DNA from: Marchantia polymorpha subsp. ruderalis
Lineage: Eukaryota > Streptophyta > Marchantiopsida > Marchantiales > Marchantiaceae
Reading direction: 5' to 3'
Length of the DNA: 64,000 nt
Assembly: GCA_037833965.1 (NCBI GenBank)
Contig: AP031352.1
Span: 25,400,501 to 25,464,500, forward strand
Shown: positions 12,733 through 23,213 of the stretch, in pieces
Layout: every line of letters begins with the position of its first letter
How positions within the stretch are numbered: the stretch's first letter is position 1
Notes under the pieces: model-generated
Seen by the model: the letters and a program-made list of their open reading frames with translations, nothing else
What the model was told of the DNA's origin: nothing
Databases searched by the model: none
Translations under genes and position numbers: made by a program

Positions 12733-15576
12733 CTATCTACTACTCGCAACATCTGCGCGAAACCAAACTATACTATTGCACTCGGCGGATCCGGTGCTGC
12801 GCCTCCTGCGCGCCGGACTGCTCCGCTCGCTGTCTCTACCTTGCCAGTCTTCCGACCGGCTGCGCAACCCCAGGCGTCGGAGGGCTGCAGTGACTTCCGA
12901 CTCTAAGTGCGCCATAGTGTCGCGCGCACCCCACAAGAAGGTTTCTAATTTCCTCGCTACTCGCCGCCGACTCCGACTGTCACCCTCCGTCAATGCCGCC
13001 GCCCGAAGCTCGAACTCCCTGAGTGTGATCCTCTCTTGAGCTGCCACCTCCCAATGGGCGTATCCTTTTAGGCAGTGAGTCACCCGCGTCGCCAACTCTT
13101 CTCGCGCCCTGCGGCTGCCTTCCACCTCTGCTAGCTGTATTTCCGCTTCCGCACGCTGCGCCCTCAAATCCGAGCACTCGGATTGCAAGTTGCGCAACAA
13201 CTCCTCATCCTTCTTGCGGCCTCTTTGACTTTCTTCTAAGGCGCGCGTCTGGCGCGCAAGCTCGGCTGCTAGGATGCGGTTTTGTCTCCGCTCTTCCTGC
13301 AATTCCGACTCGATCTTTGCCCGCATTAGCTCGGCCTCCGCCTGGCTTTTCGTCGCCGCATCCTCCCTCTGCTGCTGCAAGGCTTGGTATAGCTTCTGTG
13401 TGACCGCCAGGTGTTGTCGGAGGGCGGTATTCCTCTCCTGATATACGTGGCACCTAGAGGCCCAAGTGGCCACCTTGCTCCTCGTCCTGCGCTTGACAGT
13501 CTCCACATAAGACTGCGGTTTTCCAGTACCTGAGTACTTGGATGTCTTGCGATCCAGATATCGCAGGAGTGGGACTATCTGCTCGCACAACACCCCTGTT
13601 GGCGTTTTCTGCACAGAATCCGCTTCCTGCTCTTCCGAGCTCGTCTCATCCTCAGTCTCGAGGATTTCAGTCGCCACCGAATCCCTTGGCGACTCCCTGG
13701 AACTGTGGCGCGCAGCAGCTTCCGCTGCGACTGCCACTCCACTGCCTGCTAAAATATCCAGGGCAGTGGGGGATCCCACTGCTTGAGCCCCTGTTCCGGC
13801 TCGATCTTCGGTTTCCGAAGGGGTCGACGCCGCAGTGACTCTTGTCACCTTTGCACCGCCCGCTTCTGCTGCCTGCCCTTCCGGCGCAATCTGCGCGGAA
13901 GGTGTCTTCGCTGAAGGTGCGTCCGCTGAAGGCGTCCGCACACTGGTCGCCGGCCCTGTCCGTCTCGCAGTCGGCGAATCCGGCCGACCCTCTGTTGACC
14001 GACTCGCAGTCGGCCGACCAGCAGTTGTCCGACTGGGAGTCGGATACACCCTGCGCGTCTTCACTCCACTTGGCCTGCTTGCTGGTGGCGTTTTCCCAGA
14101 AGTGCCTTCCGCCGAAGACGACCTTCTGAGGGTTGTTGGCTCGTCAGCCAAACTCTCTTCTGCTTCCGGCCTGCTGTCCGGTTCAACGCGCCGTTCAGTT
14201 GGCCTTCCTTCCGCTTGTCGACCTTCAGTCGCCCGACTCGTAGTCGGCCGACTGTCAGTCCGTCCATCTCCTTCCGAAGGCATTGGTGCCTTCTGCGCAG
14301 AGGTATTTGTCGACTTCCCTAGAATCTGCGCGATTATCTCCTCCTGCGTGGGATTCCGCCGGAGCGGAGTACGCCCGGTCTCCTCAGTACTAGTTGGCAT
14401 TTTGCGTGCCCTCTGTTTTGGTCGACTGTGAGGCTCGTGGGTGGGCCGACCACGAGTCGGCGCAGCTGGCACTTCCGGCTGCCTGTCCTCAGGTCTCTCA
14501 TCCCACTTCCGCTTTCGCGGAATGCGCTCACTTCGACGTTCTTCTGCTGCTCTTGCTGGGGCCGGAGCCGGAGGCGGACTGGCAGGTTCCTCGTCCGGAT
14601 CCGTGTCTACTTCGGCCTCCCGTGAGTATCTACCTGGATAGCTCTGTGTCAGCAGCGGAAACCGTGTCCGCTCTGATTTTGTCAAACATCCCATCGCCCG
14701 ATAAAACACAATCAGGTAAGGCGAAAGATGATTGAGGGTTCCTCCTCTCTCTTCTTGCGCATGTTGGCGCGTCACCTTCCACAGGAGCCGTGCCCAATGC
14801 ACTGGAGCTCCTGACAACACTAGCTCCACAAATTCTACCTGCCAACCATGCATGTGAGCGGTCTTGCTCGGCTGCAATATCTGCAGCAATGCAGTCGCGA
14901 CATTTCTCCGCAATCGATCTTTGTAATCCCGTGTCCGGAAACCGTTCTTGGGATGCCTGGCAACTTTGAAGAGCTCATTGTAGGAGATTTCTTCCTCCTG
15001 GGACACCTTCACGCTATCGGCCTCGAAGAGGAGATCCCCTTCCTCGCCGGCACACCTGCCCAACACCTGCGCCCAGTTACAAATGTCCCATCTTTCTGGA
15101 TGTGGACGGAATCCGCGTGAGGGCTTGTGTCTCTCCTGCAGATACTCGCGCACCATCTCCGGACATGTCCAGTTCCACCCCCACAGGAGGAAATCGAGCT
15201 TCAGCCCCAGCAGCACATCTTGAAATGCGCGTAGACCGATCTGCGGCCTACTGAGGGGAGACACTCGCAGCTAGGGAACCTTCGACATTGCGTTTCCTGC
15301 ACACACAAACGTTCTCCCTTTCGCTCGGTCTCTCACAATCGCCACTGCGCGTCGGCCGCTCAAGCACTGACTGCTCACTATCTCTTTGCTCACGCTCAAG
15401 TTCGCTACTCGCAATTCTCTCCAAGGTCTGTCAAGATCCTTGCGCAACTCGTCTCCGCACTCTCTCCTCTCACTGCAGGTCTCTCCGCCCTTGCGCGTAA
15501 TCTTGGAAGCTGGAACTCGCAAAATCAAGAATGAGAGAATGAGACTGGAGCGCAGTCTTTTCTTCTCCGAATTCAA
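12733..15576 (-). pseudogene. Family-E protein, longest copy (about 947 codons, one in-frame TAG)
   Basis: One frame runs from an ATG at 15576 to 12733, broken only by TAG at 15273-15271, five codons after an inner ATG at 15288. After the stop about 843 residues are open. Regions: N-terminal conserved block (LDFLLWGWNWTCPEMVREY … NGFRTRDYKDRLRRNVATAL … NHLSPYLIVFYRAMGCLT), a long Pro/Ser/Thr/Arg-rich middle, a PTALDILAGS motif, a block VPLLRYLDRK … SYVE-x4-RRTRSKV, then some 200 residues of coiled coil and a basic tail (SPARRRRSTGS). I do not recognise the family; there is no zinc knuckle, protease, RT or integrase. Motifs shared with diverged copies E2, E3 and E5 argue that it was once under selection as a protein. 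A gag-like structural role is a guess. Confidence 0.75.
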
Positions 15577-17531
15577 GAACGTCCAACGTTCTTACTGGTT
15601 ACAACGTACGCAGCCGGCTATACGGCCTAACGGTTCGCCCTTTGCATGCGCGAACTCACGTCTCCGCACTGCGCGCATTCGCATGCGTGAATGTTGAATT
15701 CTCCCGCCGCCGCCGCCTTCCGGACTCGAGTCCGCCGCAGGGTATACGTCGGCTATGTTGTCTTTCCCTAACCCGTTCATCACCGGAGGCGTGTCGCCGC
15801 TGGCGTGTTCCTTATCCATCGGCGCCTTGCTGGAGGCGCACATCCAGTCGGAGCGAATGACGCCGGCGCGCATTCGTACCGCTTATTTTGTCCTTTATGC
15901 CTCGTCCATTGCTGACGGCGCATATCCCGCCGGCGCAAATCATGCCAGCGCAGTCGGCCATCAGCGCCACGTCGGAGGCGTACATCCGACCGGCGCTTTC
16001 CTTCCATGAGCAGCCGCCAAAGGCGCTTCCGACTCTGAGTTGGTTTCCTCCCATGAGCGCGCGATTCCGCCGAAGGCGCATCGCCGAGGGCGTACGGGAG
16101 TCCTTTCCGGCTGTGAACCCTAGCGCGAACGGCGCATGTCCGGCTACGAGTTTTCCAACGCTCATAACTTCTCCGTCCCTGATCCATATCCAACGCTTTT
16201 GGGCTCGTTAGAACGAGCGTCCCGAGCTCTTTCTAATGTGACTTCAACCAACTGGATCTACCGTGTATTCCGATCGTTATGAAGGTTTTCCCTTTCCGCG
16301 CTAGCGGAGCATCGCCGAAGGCGCACTCATGGTCGGACGCCTTCAGAGGTCCGGGCCGTTCTTCTGATGTCTTTAGCAAAACCTCCTCCTGATGTGTCTG
16401 CGCCAGAAGCGTAGCTTCCTTATACGTTGGAAGCGCGTGAGTAGATACACCTCAGAAAAGGAGCTTTTGCCAAAGGCGCCGAAGACATTGGCGTTGGTAC
16501 ATCCGACTACGCGATTCTTCGTGACCTCGTGACGATCTCATCAATCCACTCTATTTAACGTACCCTTTTCTAACTACAAACACTGCTTCGGTACTAGTTT
16601 TCTAAAATTGTTTAAATTCTGCAAAAAAACAAAAAGTGTGTTACCACAGGCACCACCCTCCATGCGGGCTCTGAAGGTATAACCCCTTCGGCGCAAGGCG
16701 CAAAATCCGCCTTCGGCACCAGAGGAATCCTTCAGAATTTGGTCAATTCCCAAACGCCTCGACTTGGTTAGGGACTTGTTGGAAAGAGCTCGATGCGCTG
16801 ATTCTAACGAGCCCAAGAACGCCACGAACGGATGAGGACTCCGGGAGTTATGAAGGTCGCAAGATACTTAGCTTTCCGCCTACGAGTAGGCGAGGAAAGT
16901 TCTCAGTGAGTCCTTCAGTGCAGACCTGTGTTCTATGCGCGTTTTGTGAGTTGAGAGTGTTGTTCACCGCGTATGAGTGACTTCGATCCGAAGTAGGCAG
17001 TCCAAACCAGGTTTCCTACGCTAGCAGCAAGCTAGTGGAAGTGTTGTAAAAGCCGGAGTTGGGAGTCACTACCCGCAGCTTCGCTGAGTGTACTCTTGAG
17101 AGACCTTCCCCCTGAAATCTTGGGTAGAGGTCCTAACGGATCTCTGGGTTGTGTTTCTGTAGTTTGAGGTGTGTGTGTGTGTGTGTGTGTGTGTTACGCT
17201 GCACTGTGCGACCTCCGAGTGCGCTCCGAGTGGACACTTGCAGTATTTCTAGGAGTGACAGTCGCCTGAGAATTCAAACTCCTCAATAGTTTGTTGAACG
17301 TGACACTTTGTACCCTGTGTGTTCCTCTGTCCCTGTGGGTTCGACCTTTCTACCACTATATTGCAGTTTTAGCCTTTAGTGGGTTATTACACAAGCAGAG
17401 AAAATGAGTTCCTGGTCTGCACTTCCGAAACTGGAAGAATCCCAATGCAAGACGCCTTGAACTACTTTATACCTTCTAAGTCCTAACTAACACTCTACAC
17501 TACACTGCAGCACACTGCACTACACTACAGG

Positions 17532-18412
17532 TCATCTACTGTGCCTCCTGCGCGACGGAATGCCGCGCACTAACTCCATACCCGACCAGTCTTTGGCTCG
17601 AATGCGCAATCCCAGCCGCCGCAACACCGCAGTCACCTCCGCCTCAAGGGACGCCGTGGCGTCTCGCGACCTTGATAGAAACGAATCTAACTTCTTTGCC
17701 ACTCGCCGCCGGCTCCGACTGTCACCCGACATCAAACCCGCCGCACGAAGCTCTAACTTGCGCAATGTGATCTTCTCCTGTGCAGCCACTTCTCAGAGGG
17801 TGTAACCTCTGAGACAGTGGTTTACACGCTCCACCAACTCTTTTTTCGTGCGATCTGCCTCCCGTCGGCGATCGTCTTCAACCACCACTGCTGCTGCAAC
17901 TCTGCATCCGCACGCTGCGCTCTCAATTCGCCGCACTGCGATTGCAGTTGGCGGATTAAGTCCTCATCTGCCTGGCGTGCGAGCTGACACTATTCTAGCA
18001 ACCGCGTTTGTCGCACAAGCTCCTCTGACAAAATGCGATTCTGAGTCTGCTCAGAATCCAGCTCATCCGCGAGCTTCGCCTGCTCCTTGGCGAACTCCTT
18101 CTTTGCCTCCTCGAACTTGTCGTCTCGCGTCTTGTTGACTGCCTTCTGCAGCTTCCGCAAAAGAGTAATGTGGCCACGCAGGGCCTCTTTCTTCAATCGC
18201 AGATACTTGATGTCCTCATCCAAGGAAGCCAACAATTTACTGGTTCTGACTTTGGTGCGAGTTCGCCTGCGCATCAATTCGACGTAGGACCCAAGGTTAC
18301 GGGGGTCAGCATACTTCGCCACCTTGCGATCGAGATACCTCAACAGAGGTACCATCGTTTGCACAGTGCCGTCCTCGGCGTGCTTTTCACCGACTGCTCC
18401 TCCTCCTCGTCC
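17532..18412 (-). pseudogene. Family-E protein of E2, C-terminal part
   Basis: Minus-strand frames carry VPLLRYLDRKVAKYADPRNL, SYVELMRRRTRTKVRTSKLL, a coiled coil (LRLKKEALRGHITLLRKLQK onwards), then after a frame change LRNVIFSC-region residues equivalent to ITLRKLELRAAGL … DSRSRRRVAKKLDSFLSRSRDA and a basic end. These align with residues of E1 from the YLDRK block to the C terminus. The 5' part of this ORF lies 10 kb away at 28388-28859 and beyond 34248, separated by the DNMT retroelement and E3. The ORF has at least one frameshift. Confidence 0.8.
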
Positions 18413-18416
18413 GAGC
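18413..18416. repeat. Target-site duplication GAGC, left side of the DNMT retroelement
   Basis: GAGC at 18413-18416 matches GAGC at 28384-28387. Joining the flanks without one copy restores a plausible E2 reading through the acidic stretch before the YLDRK block. If two terminal bases of a circular precursor were kept, the true duplication would be shorter (2 bp). Confidence 0.7.
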
Positions 18417-18523
18417 TGTCGTGCGACTCGGTATTGCCATACATCATACATCGCTGCCATGCTCTACTCACAACTCACACATACATACACAAGGAACGAG
18501 AGTGTCCACACTCAAAGGTATCA
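18417..18523 (-). repeat. LTR part B (U3-like), inverted copy at the left edge
   Basis: Reverse complement of 23229-23336 with few changes: from TGATACCTTTG to CGCACGACA on the minus strand. It directly abuts the start of pol. Confidence 0.9.
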
Positions 18524-19744
18524 CTCTACACAAAGGTAGAGCCACGCGGTGCGACAGGGGAGTTGGATCCTCAGAGGGGTGAGGGTGGGCGTCAGGCCAG
18601 ACTCTCCCAGTCGTTTTTGCTGTCAGAGGTGGGCAGTACTTCATCCATGAGACCTGTACCACCTAGTGGCCTTAGTGGGAGGACTCAGACATCTACGTCA
18701 CGTGTGGTGGACACGGACACACCATCTAGTGTAGTGACGCGGATGGCTAGCTTAGTGATGAGATCTCCATTATTTTCAGCTATGGAGCTGATGGACTCTA
18801 GGATTGACTTGGCTCGGGTTTTTCGTGCAGCAGCCACGTTGTGTGAACGTGGGAGTATCACTGCTACGAGTGCCGAGATAGGCGAGACTATTGGTGAGGA
18901 GCTATCCTCTACGACTCCATCGAGCGATGAGTCGACATGGCAGGCGGCAGCGGCACGGATGGAGTCCTTGCCAGCCCGACCAGCCATTGATCGGGAGAGG
19001 GTTGTCCCTGGTGTGTGTATGGTGGACAACCGGAGCGGTGTATTTCGCTTGGTGAGTGCTACAGGGCAGGTGTATGTCCCAGCCATAGTGTTGCTGGATT
19101 CTGGTGCACAGCCTTTGATGTTGGGCAAGATTGCCTGCATTAGTTTGGGAGTTCGGAGGTCCGAGTTGGAGCCTTGTCCGTTCCAGATTCAGACATCACT
19201 CGGTGGCACCGGCGACAGGTCTTACAGGATGACCAGAGAGCGCATATCAGTGCAGTTGAGGCATGGTCATGCTCAGGATAGCTCGCAGTTTGGAGTTCGA
19301 GCGGTGGTTACATCAGTAGAGTCATATGATGTGCTTGTTGGTGGAGCGGTGTTATATCCGATGGGATTTCGGATGGATTATTGGACGGAGACGGCAGCTT
19401 ATTGCCCTGGTTGGGAGTCTGGTGATGGACGTATGAGTGAGCTGCCTGTGAGGTTCATTTCTCGAGATCGACCTCTTGGATCTTCTCCTGCAGTTTTAGC
19501 CTCTATTGCGGGTTTCAGTGGAGTGCTCACATGGCCTGAGGACTTGTTGGAGGGGAACAAGTCAGCCGAGGATACTCCAGTCTATGAGGAGGTGGAGGAG
19601 ATGGTGAGTCTCGCAGCGGCAGTGTCATCATCTTTGGATGTTCCACTTTGGGATTCTTGCCACGCATTACAGCAGGAGGCTGATAGGTTGGTGAAGAAGG
19701 CTTGGAGTGAGGCCTTTTTACCAGCAGAGGCAGAGCGAGTCTAA
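18524..19744 (+). pseudogene. pol, first part: retropepsin-like aspartic protease
   Basis: Open from the LTR edge to TAA at 19742-19744; first internal ATG at 18647. The active-site motif VLLDSGAQPLML (Asp codon at 19097) and the later hydrophobic pair region YDVLVGGAVLYPMGFRMDYW are the two hallmarks of Ty3/gypsy proteases, which cut the Gag-Pol polyprotein. About 200 Ser/Thr-rich residues precede the domain. The frame continues past the TAA straight into the methyltransferase, so protease and methyltransferase were once one polyprotein. Its usual upstream neighbour gag lies elsewhere on the other strand. Confidence 0.85.
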
Positions 19745-21023
19745 GGTGGTCGGCTAGTATGTGGTCTTAGCACCCTATCACCATTAGTTACTACACCTAT
19801 CGTATGGGAGTATTCCCCAGAGGGTGTTTGTTTGCTAGATCTTTTTGGAGGGATCAGCACGGGTTTGGCTGCAGTGTTGCAGTCAGGTATTCTTGTACGT
19901 AGATACTTGTATGTGGAGAAGGACGAGACTGCACGTCGGGTTTCTTCACGACATGTTACATAGTTGATGCAGCGTTTTCCTTTGTTGTTGCCGCGATCAG
20001 CTGTTCAAGGATACCAGAAGGCGTTGCCTGCAGACATTTCATTGCTGGGGGCGCCAGACCTCGATCGAGTTGGACATATTGATTTGGTGATTGCGGGATG
20101 GCCATGTCAGGGGCACACCCGCGCTGGGCATGGAGCAGGGTTACATGACCCGAGAATCTCGGATGTTTTGGGAGATGCTACGAGTGTTACGTCATCTCCA
20201 GGAGCAGCAGACACGTTCTTCCGCATACATTCTAGAGAACGTACCATTGTTGGGTGACACTCGGGCCCAGTTGATGGCGAGTGTCCATGCGGTCAGGGCA
20301 TGGATTGGATCAGCAGTGTTGTTGGATGCTGCGAGGGTTGGTTCACGTGCTCATCGTGCACGCTTGTGGTGGACCAACCTTGTACCACGAGAGATATTGC
20401 ATCATGCGTATGATTCTGTGCATCGTGATCCTACCCTCACCGTTGACGGGATCTTGGATGTCTCTCGATACTCTCAGGTGGTGAGAGTAGCGGATAGGTC
20501 ACCCATGGCATTGATGAACCACGTAGATCAGCCTCGGATGGCTTTGCCTACGTTGGTCAGTTATCCGGCATCACATGCATATCGTGATGGGGGACCTGGA
20601 CTACTGTGGGACAGTACCCTACATCAGTTGGTGGAGCCCAACGCTGATGAGAGAGAGCGTGCGATGGGGTTTCTTACTGGTGTGACCGCGGCTTCTTCAG
20701 TTTCAGAGGCATCGCGTCGTCAGGTTTTGGGTCAGGCTATGGACCTAAACTGCTTGACATGGATTGTGAGCTTGGGTTTGGCCGAGCAACGCCGTTTGCG
20801 CGCAGATTTGGTGGTTGTTACACCACTTATTAGCTCATTGCCTACCGGGACGGTAGTGGCAATGGCTGGGGGCGACTTGCGAGATATTCGTCATCCTTGG
20901 AGTTCATGGGACGTGACGAGAGGACTTGCGAGAGTAGACGCCCATGCAGTTGGAGATGTTAGTCACGGGGAGGTTGCTACGAAGGAGGGTACGGAGAGCC
21001 CTCCTTTGGAGGAGGTGTCATAG
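19745..21023 (+). pseudogene. pol, second part: DNMT3-like cytosine-5 DNA methyltransferase
   Basis: Transfers methyl from S-adenosylmethionine to cytosine C5. Motifs in order: I, LLDLFGGISTGLAAV (about 19832); II, YVEKDETARR (about 19910); IV, GWPCQGHTRAG with the catalytic Cys (20102-20113); VI, ILENVP (20232); VIII, SRAHRARLWWTN (about 20345); IX/X, ERERAMGFLTGVT … RRQVLGQAMDLNCLTWI (20655-20770). The AHRAR-x-WW-N form of motif VIII and FGGISTGL form of motif I resemble DNMT3/DRM-type de novo enzymes more than DNMT1 or CMT. Length about 400 codons, catalytic domain only. Defects: TAG at 19961-19963 and a one-base frameshift near 20148, between motifs IV and VI. The TAG at 21021-21023 separates it, in frame, from reverse transcriptase. 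It sits between protease and RT, in the element's own reading frame, so it is cargo of the retroelement, not a host gene that happened to be nearby. Confidence 0.88.
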
Positions 21024-21761
21024 CAACCAGTGACAGTATCGCCTCTCTCTTGTGGCTCCATGGAGGAGGAGTGGGAGCCATTGATTGGTTCTCAGATCAC
21101 CGGAGGAGAGAGGCGACGGTTGATACAATTCCTACGTGACTATAGGAGTTGTTTTGCCTTCAGTATGAAGGAGTTGGGTACTTTGATTGGACCCGGCATA
21201 CGGATAGAGTTGGCTAGTGATACGCCAATCTTCCGTCGTCCCTATCGATATAGTGATATGGAAAGGGACTTGATTAAGAGTCGGACGTTGGAGTTATTGG
21301 AGGCTGGGTTAGTGGAGTTGTCGCATGGTGAGTATGCTTCAGCCACTGTTATGCCAGCGAAGAAGGATGTACATTGCAACTACACGGATATGCGGATGTG
21401 TGGAGATTACCGTCCTATCAATCGGCAGACGAAGGCCGATAAGTATGCCATGCCTACACCTGAGGAGATCTTCGATGTGGTGGGACATGCGAAGATTTTT
21501 AGTACTTTGGATCTTCGGGCGGGATACCACTTGTTGCCGATTCGAGAGGAGGACAAGGCCAAGACAACGTTTTGGGGTGTCAACTCTCACGGCAAGGATT
21601 GTTTGTATCAGTGGCGATTCTTACCCTTTGGGTTGAAGAATGCACCTGCCGAGTTCCAGAGAGTGATGGACAGGATTTTGGGTTCAAGATCGTGTTCTCC
21701 AGAGGGCGAAGAGATACCGATTGGAGGGAGCACATGTTCTCCGAGTGTGGGAGGACGGTAG
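21024..21761 (+). pseudogene. pol, third part: reverse transcriptase, C-terminally deleted
   Basis: Copies the element's RNA into cDNA. Visible: the N-terminal fingers (GIRIELASDTPIFRRPYRYS), LVELSHGEYASATVMPAKKD, RMCGDYRPINRQT, FSTLDLRAGYHLLPIREEDK with the first catalytic Asp, TTFWGVNS, and the QWRFLPFGLKNAPAEFQRVM block typical of Ty3/gypsy. After MDRILG (about 21683) homology stops: the YxDD box, thumb, connection and RNase H are missing, and the sequence passes within about 50 bases into the integrase N-terminus. The frame closes at a TAG at 21759. The frame is the same as that of the second half of the methyltransferase. The missing part means this copy cannot reverse-transcribe itself. 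Confidence 0.9.
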
Positions 21762-23065
21762 GGTACGGGTAGTACCGCATCCAACTCAAAGAGCACGCAT
21801 TGTGAGGCATGCTCATGAGGAGTTGGGACATTTTGGAGTGAAACGTATGTACAGCTTACTCCTATGTCAGTATTGGTGGCGTGGTATGCATACGCAGGTG
21901 CAGCAGTTGGTATCACGTTGCATGGTTTGTGATCGAGTGAGGGTATCGTTCAATGCCCCGACACCAGAGTTACATCCCTTACCCATCATGGGATTGGGTT
22001 ACTTGTTGGAGTTTGGACTTTGCTGGACCACTACCTTTGACTACACGACATCATCGGTATGTGTTGGTGATGGTGGAGCATTTCTCCAAGTGGATTGAGT
22101 TGGTGGCATTACCTGACAAGGCGAGTGAGGGAGTAGCATATGCTTTCCTTGACAAGGTGCTTAGTCACTTTGGTGCACCAGCTGAGGTGTTGACCGATCA
22201 GGGGACAGAGTTTCAGGGTGAGTTTCAGGTCTTGTGTGACAAGACGCTGATTGATCACCGGACTACTTTCCGAGATCATCCAGAGGCAGATGGTTTGGCT
22301 GAGCGGATGGTACAGACGGTGAAGAGAGCGTTGCGCAAGTATGGCCTACAGAAGGGGCATCTTGGGGACTGGGATATTCAGTTACCATGGTTGGCCATGG
22401 GATATCGATTCAGTCGTCAAGCATCCTTGGCTTCGTTTTCACCATATTTTCTATTGTACGGCCGAGATCCAGACTTGCCTGCCGCGATTCATCGTGAGTC
22501 TAGCGAGGTGGTGAACCTTGATGATCCAGATATGTGGGTGAGAGTGTGTTCTCAACGTGCAGTGCTCTTTCGGAGAGTTATGCTTGCAGCGTTTGAGAAC
22601 CTTGCGATTGCTCAGCACCGGGATACGTTGCGGTATGCAACTATTCGAGGAGGAGGTTATCGACCATCGATTCGTAGGTTCCGCGTGGGAGACTACGTCT
22701 ATCTACAGCAGACTGCACCGACTACGTTGGATGTGACGGCAGGACGCACTATCCTGCGAGTGCGAGAGGTGTTACCTTCTGGGGTTCCCATGTTGGAGGG
22801 TCGTGACGGTGTCGTTTGGAAGTATCATGTGCGCAAATGTGCGCCATGCCACCTCCCAAACGTGGATGGTACTATGGACCCAAGCTTGGCGATTGTACGT
22901 GCCGGCTTGAGGTGCATGTTATGTGGGTCAACTGATCAGGCGGCCCATATGTTGGTGTGTGATAGGTGTTCTAGGGGATGGCACATGTCGTGCTTGACTC
23001 CACCTATCGATGTTGTTCCTACTGGACGGTGGGTTTATCCTCGATGTACTTCAGAGGGTAGATGA
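21762..23065 (+). pseudogene. pol, fourth part: integrase with a C-terminal PHD finger
   Basis: Joins cDNA to host DNA. The zinc-binding HHCC region is read in one frame to about 22010 (AHEELGHFGV … SRCMVCDRV), then a one-base shift moves the rest to another frame (SLDFAGPLPL onwards, to TGA at 23063). Catalytic triad: Asp in LDFAGPL, Asp in VLTDQGTEF, Glu in HPEADGLAER, with spacing close to D,D35E. A GPY/F-like module follows (RRFRVGDYVYLQQ). The last 60 residues form a PHD-type zinc finger: CMLCGS … MLVCDRCSRGWHMSCLTPP … VPTGRWVYPRC, i.e. C4HC3 with the seventh ligand replaced by Tyr. PHD fingers read histone H3 tails; here it takes the place where chromoviruses carry a chromodomain. Whether this copy still folds with one missing ligand is doubtful. 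Confidence 0.88.
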
Positions 23066-23213
23066 CTTGATCTTCACATGTTATGAATTGCAGATAGGCG
23101 ACTAACGATGGGGCGACATAGCACCCGGCCTACTGGTTCGCGCACCCACGAAGGTGCATAGCATGTAGTTGTAGATAGGACTACCTGGGAGTCAGAGGGA
23201 CCTGACCGCCAGC

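Larger units (their letters stand above)
11775..16648 (-). mobile_element. Family-E element E1, full length (4874 bp)
   Basis: On the minus strand it runs from TGTGGTAACAC at 16648 to GGTTATTACA at 11775. It is flanked by a perfect target duplication GGCAC (11770-11774 and 16649-16653). Order: about 1.07 kb GC-rich 5' region, ORF 15576-12733, TATAAA at 12700-12695, and about 0.93 kb 3' region. The 5' region is rich in GCCGGCGC- and GCCGAAGGC-like palindromes. It has the longest ORF of the family and sits in Ex. Confidence 0.95.
11598..17391 (+). mobile_element. Family-E deletion derivative Ex, about 915 bp without the nested E1
   Basis: Starts TGTGGTACCCC at 11598 and ends TTATTACA at 17391. 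Flanking 5-mers are CACGC (11593-11597) and CAAGC (17392-17396), a target duplication with one mismatch. Without E1 it is only 915 bp: the 5' terminal region joined directly to the last roughly 490 bp of the 3' region near 16903, so it has lost the ORF and the TATA segment. It is a MITE-like internal-deletion product that still kept both termini. Confidence 0.85.

Noticed and set aside
13835..14431. Long plus-strand ORF (198 codons) opposite the family-E ORF of E1
   Set aside because: It is the antisense shadow of the Pro/Arg-rich linker; motif conservation with other copies is on the minus strand.
19745..21023. Nearby host DRM/DNMT gene captured by chance
   Set aside because: The frame is shared with protease before and RT after, there are no introns, and no host-type N-terminal domains are present.
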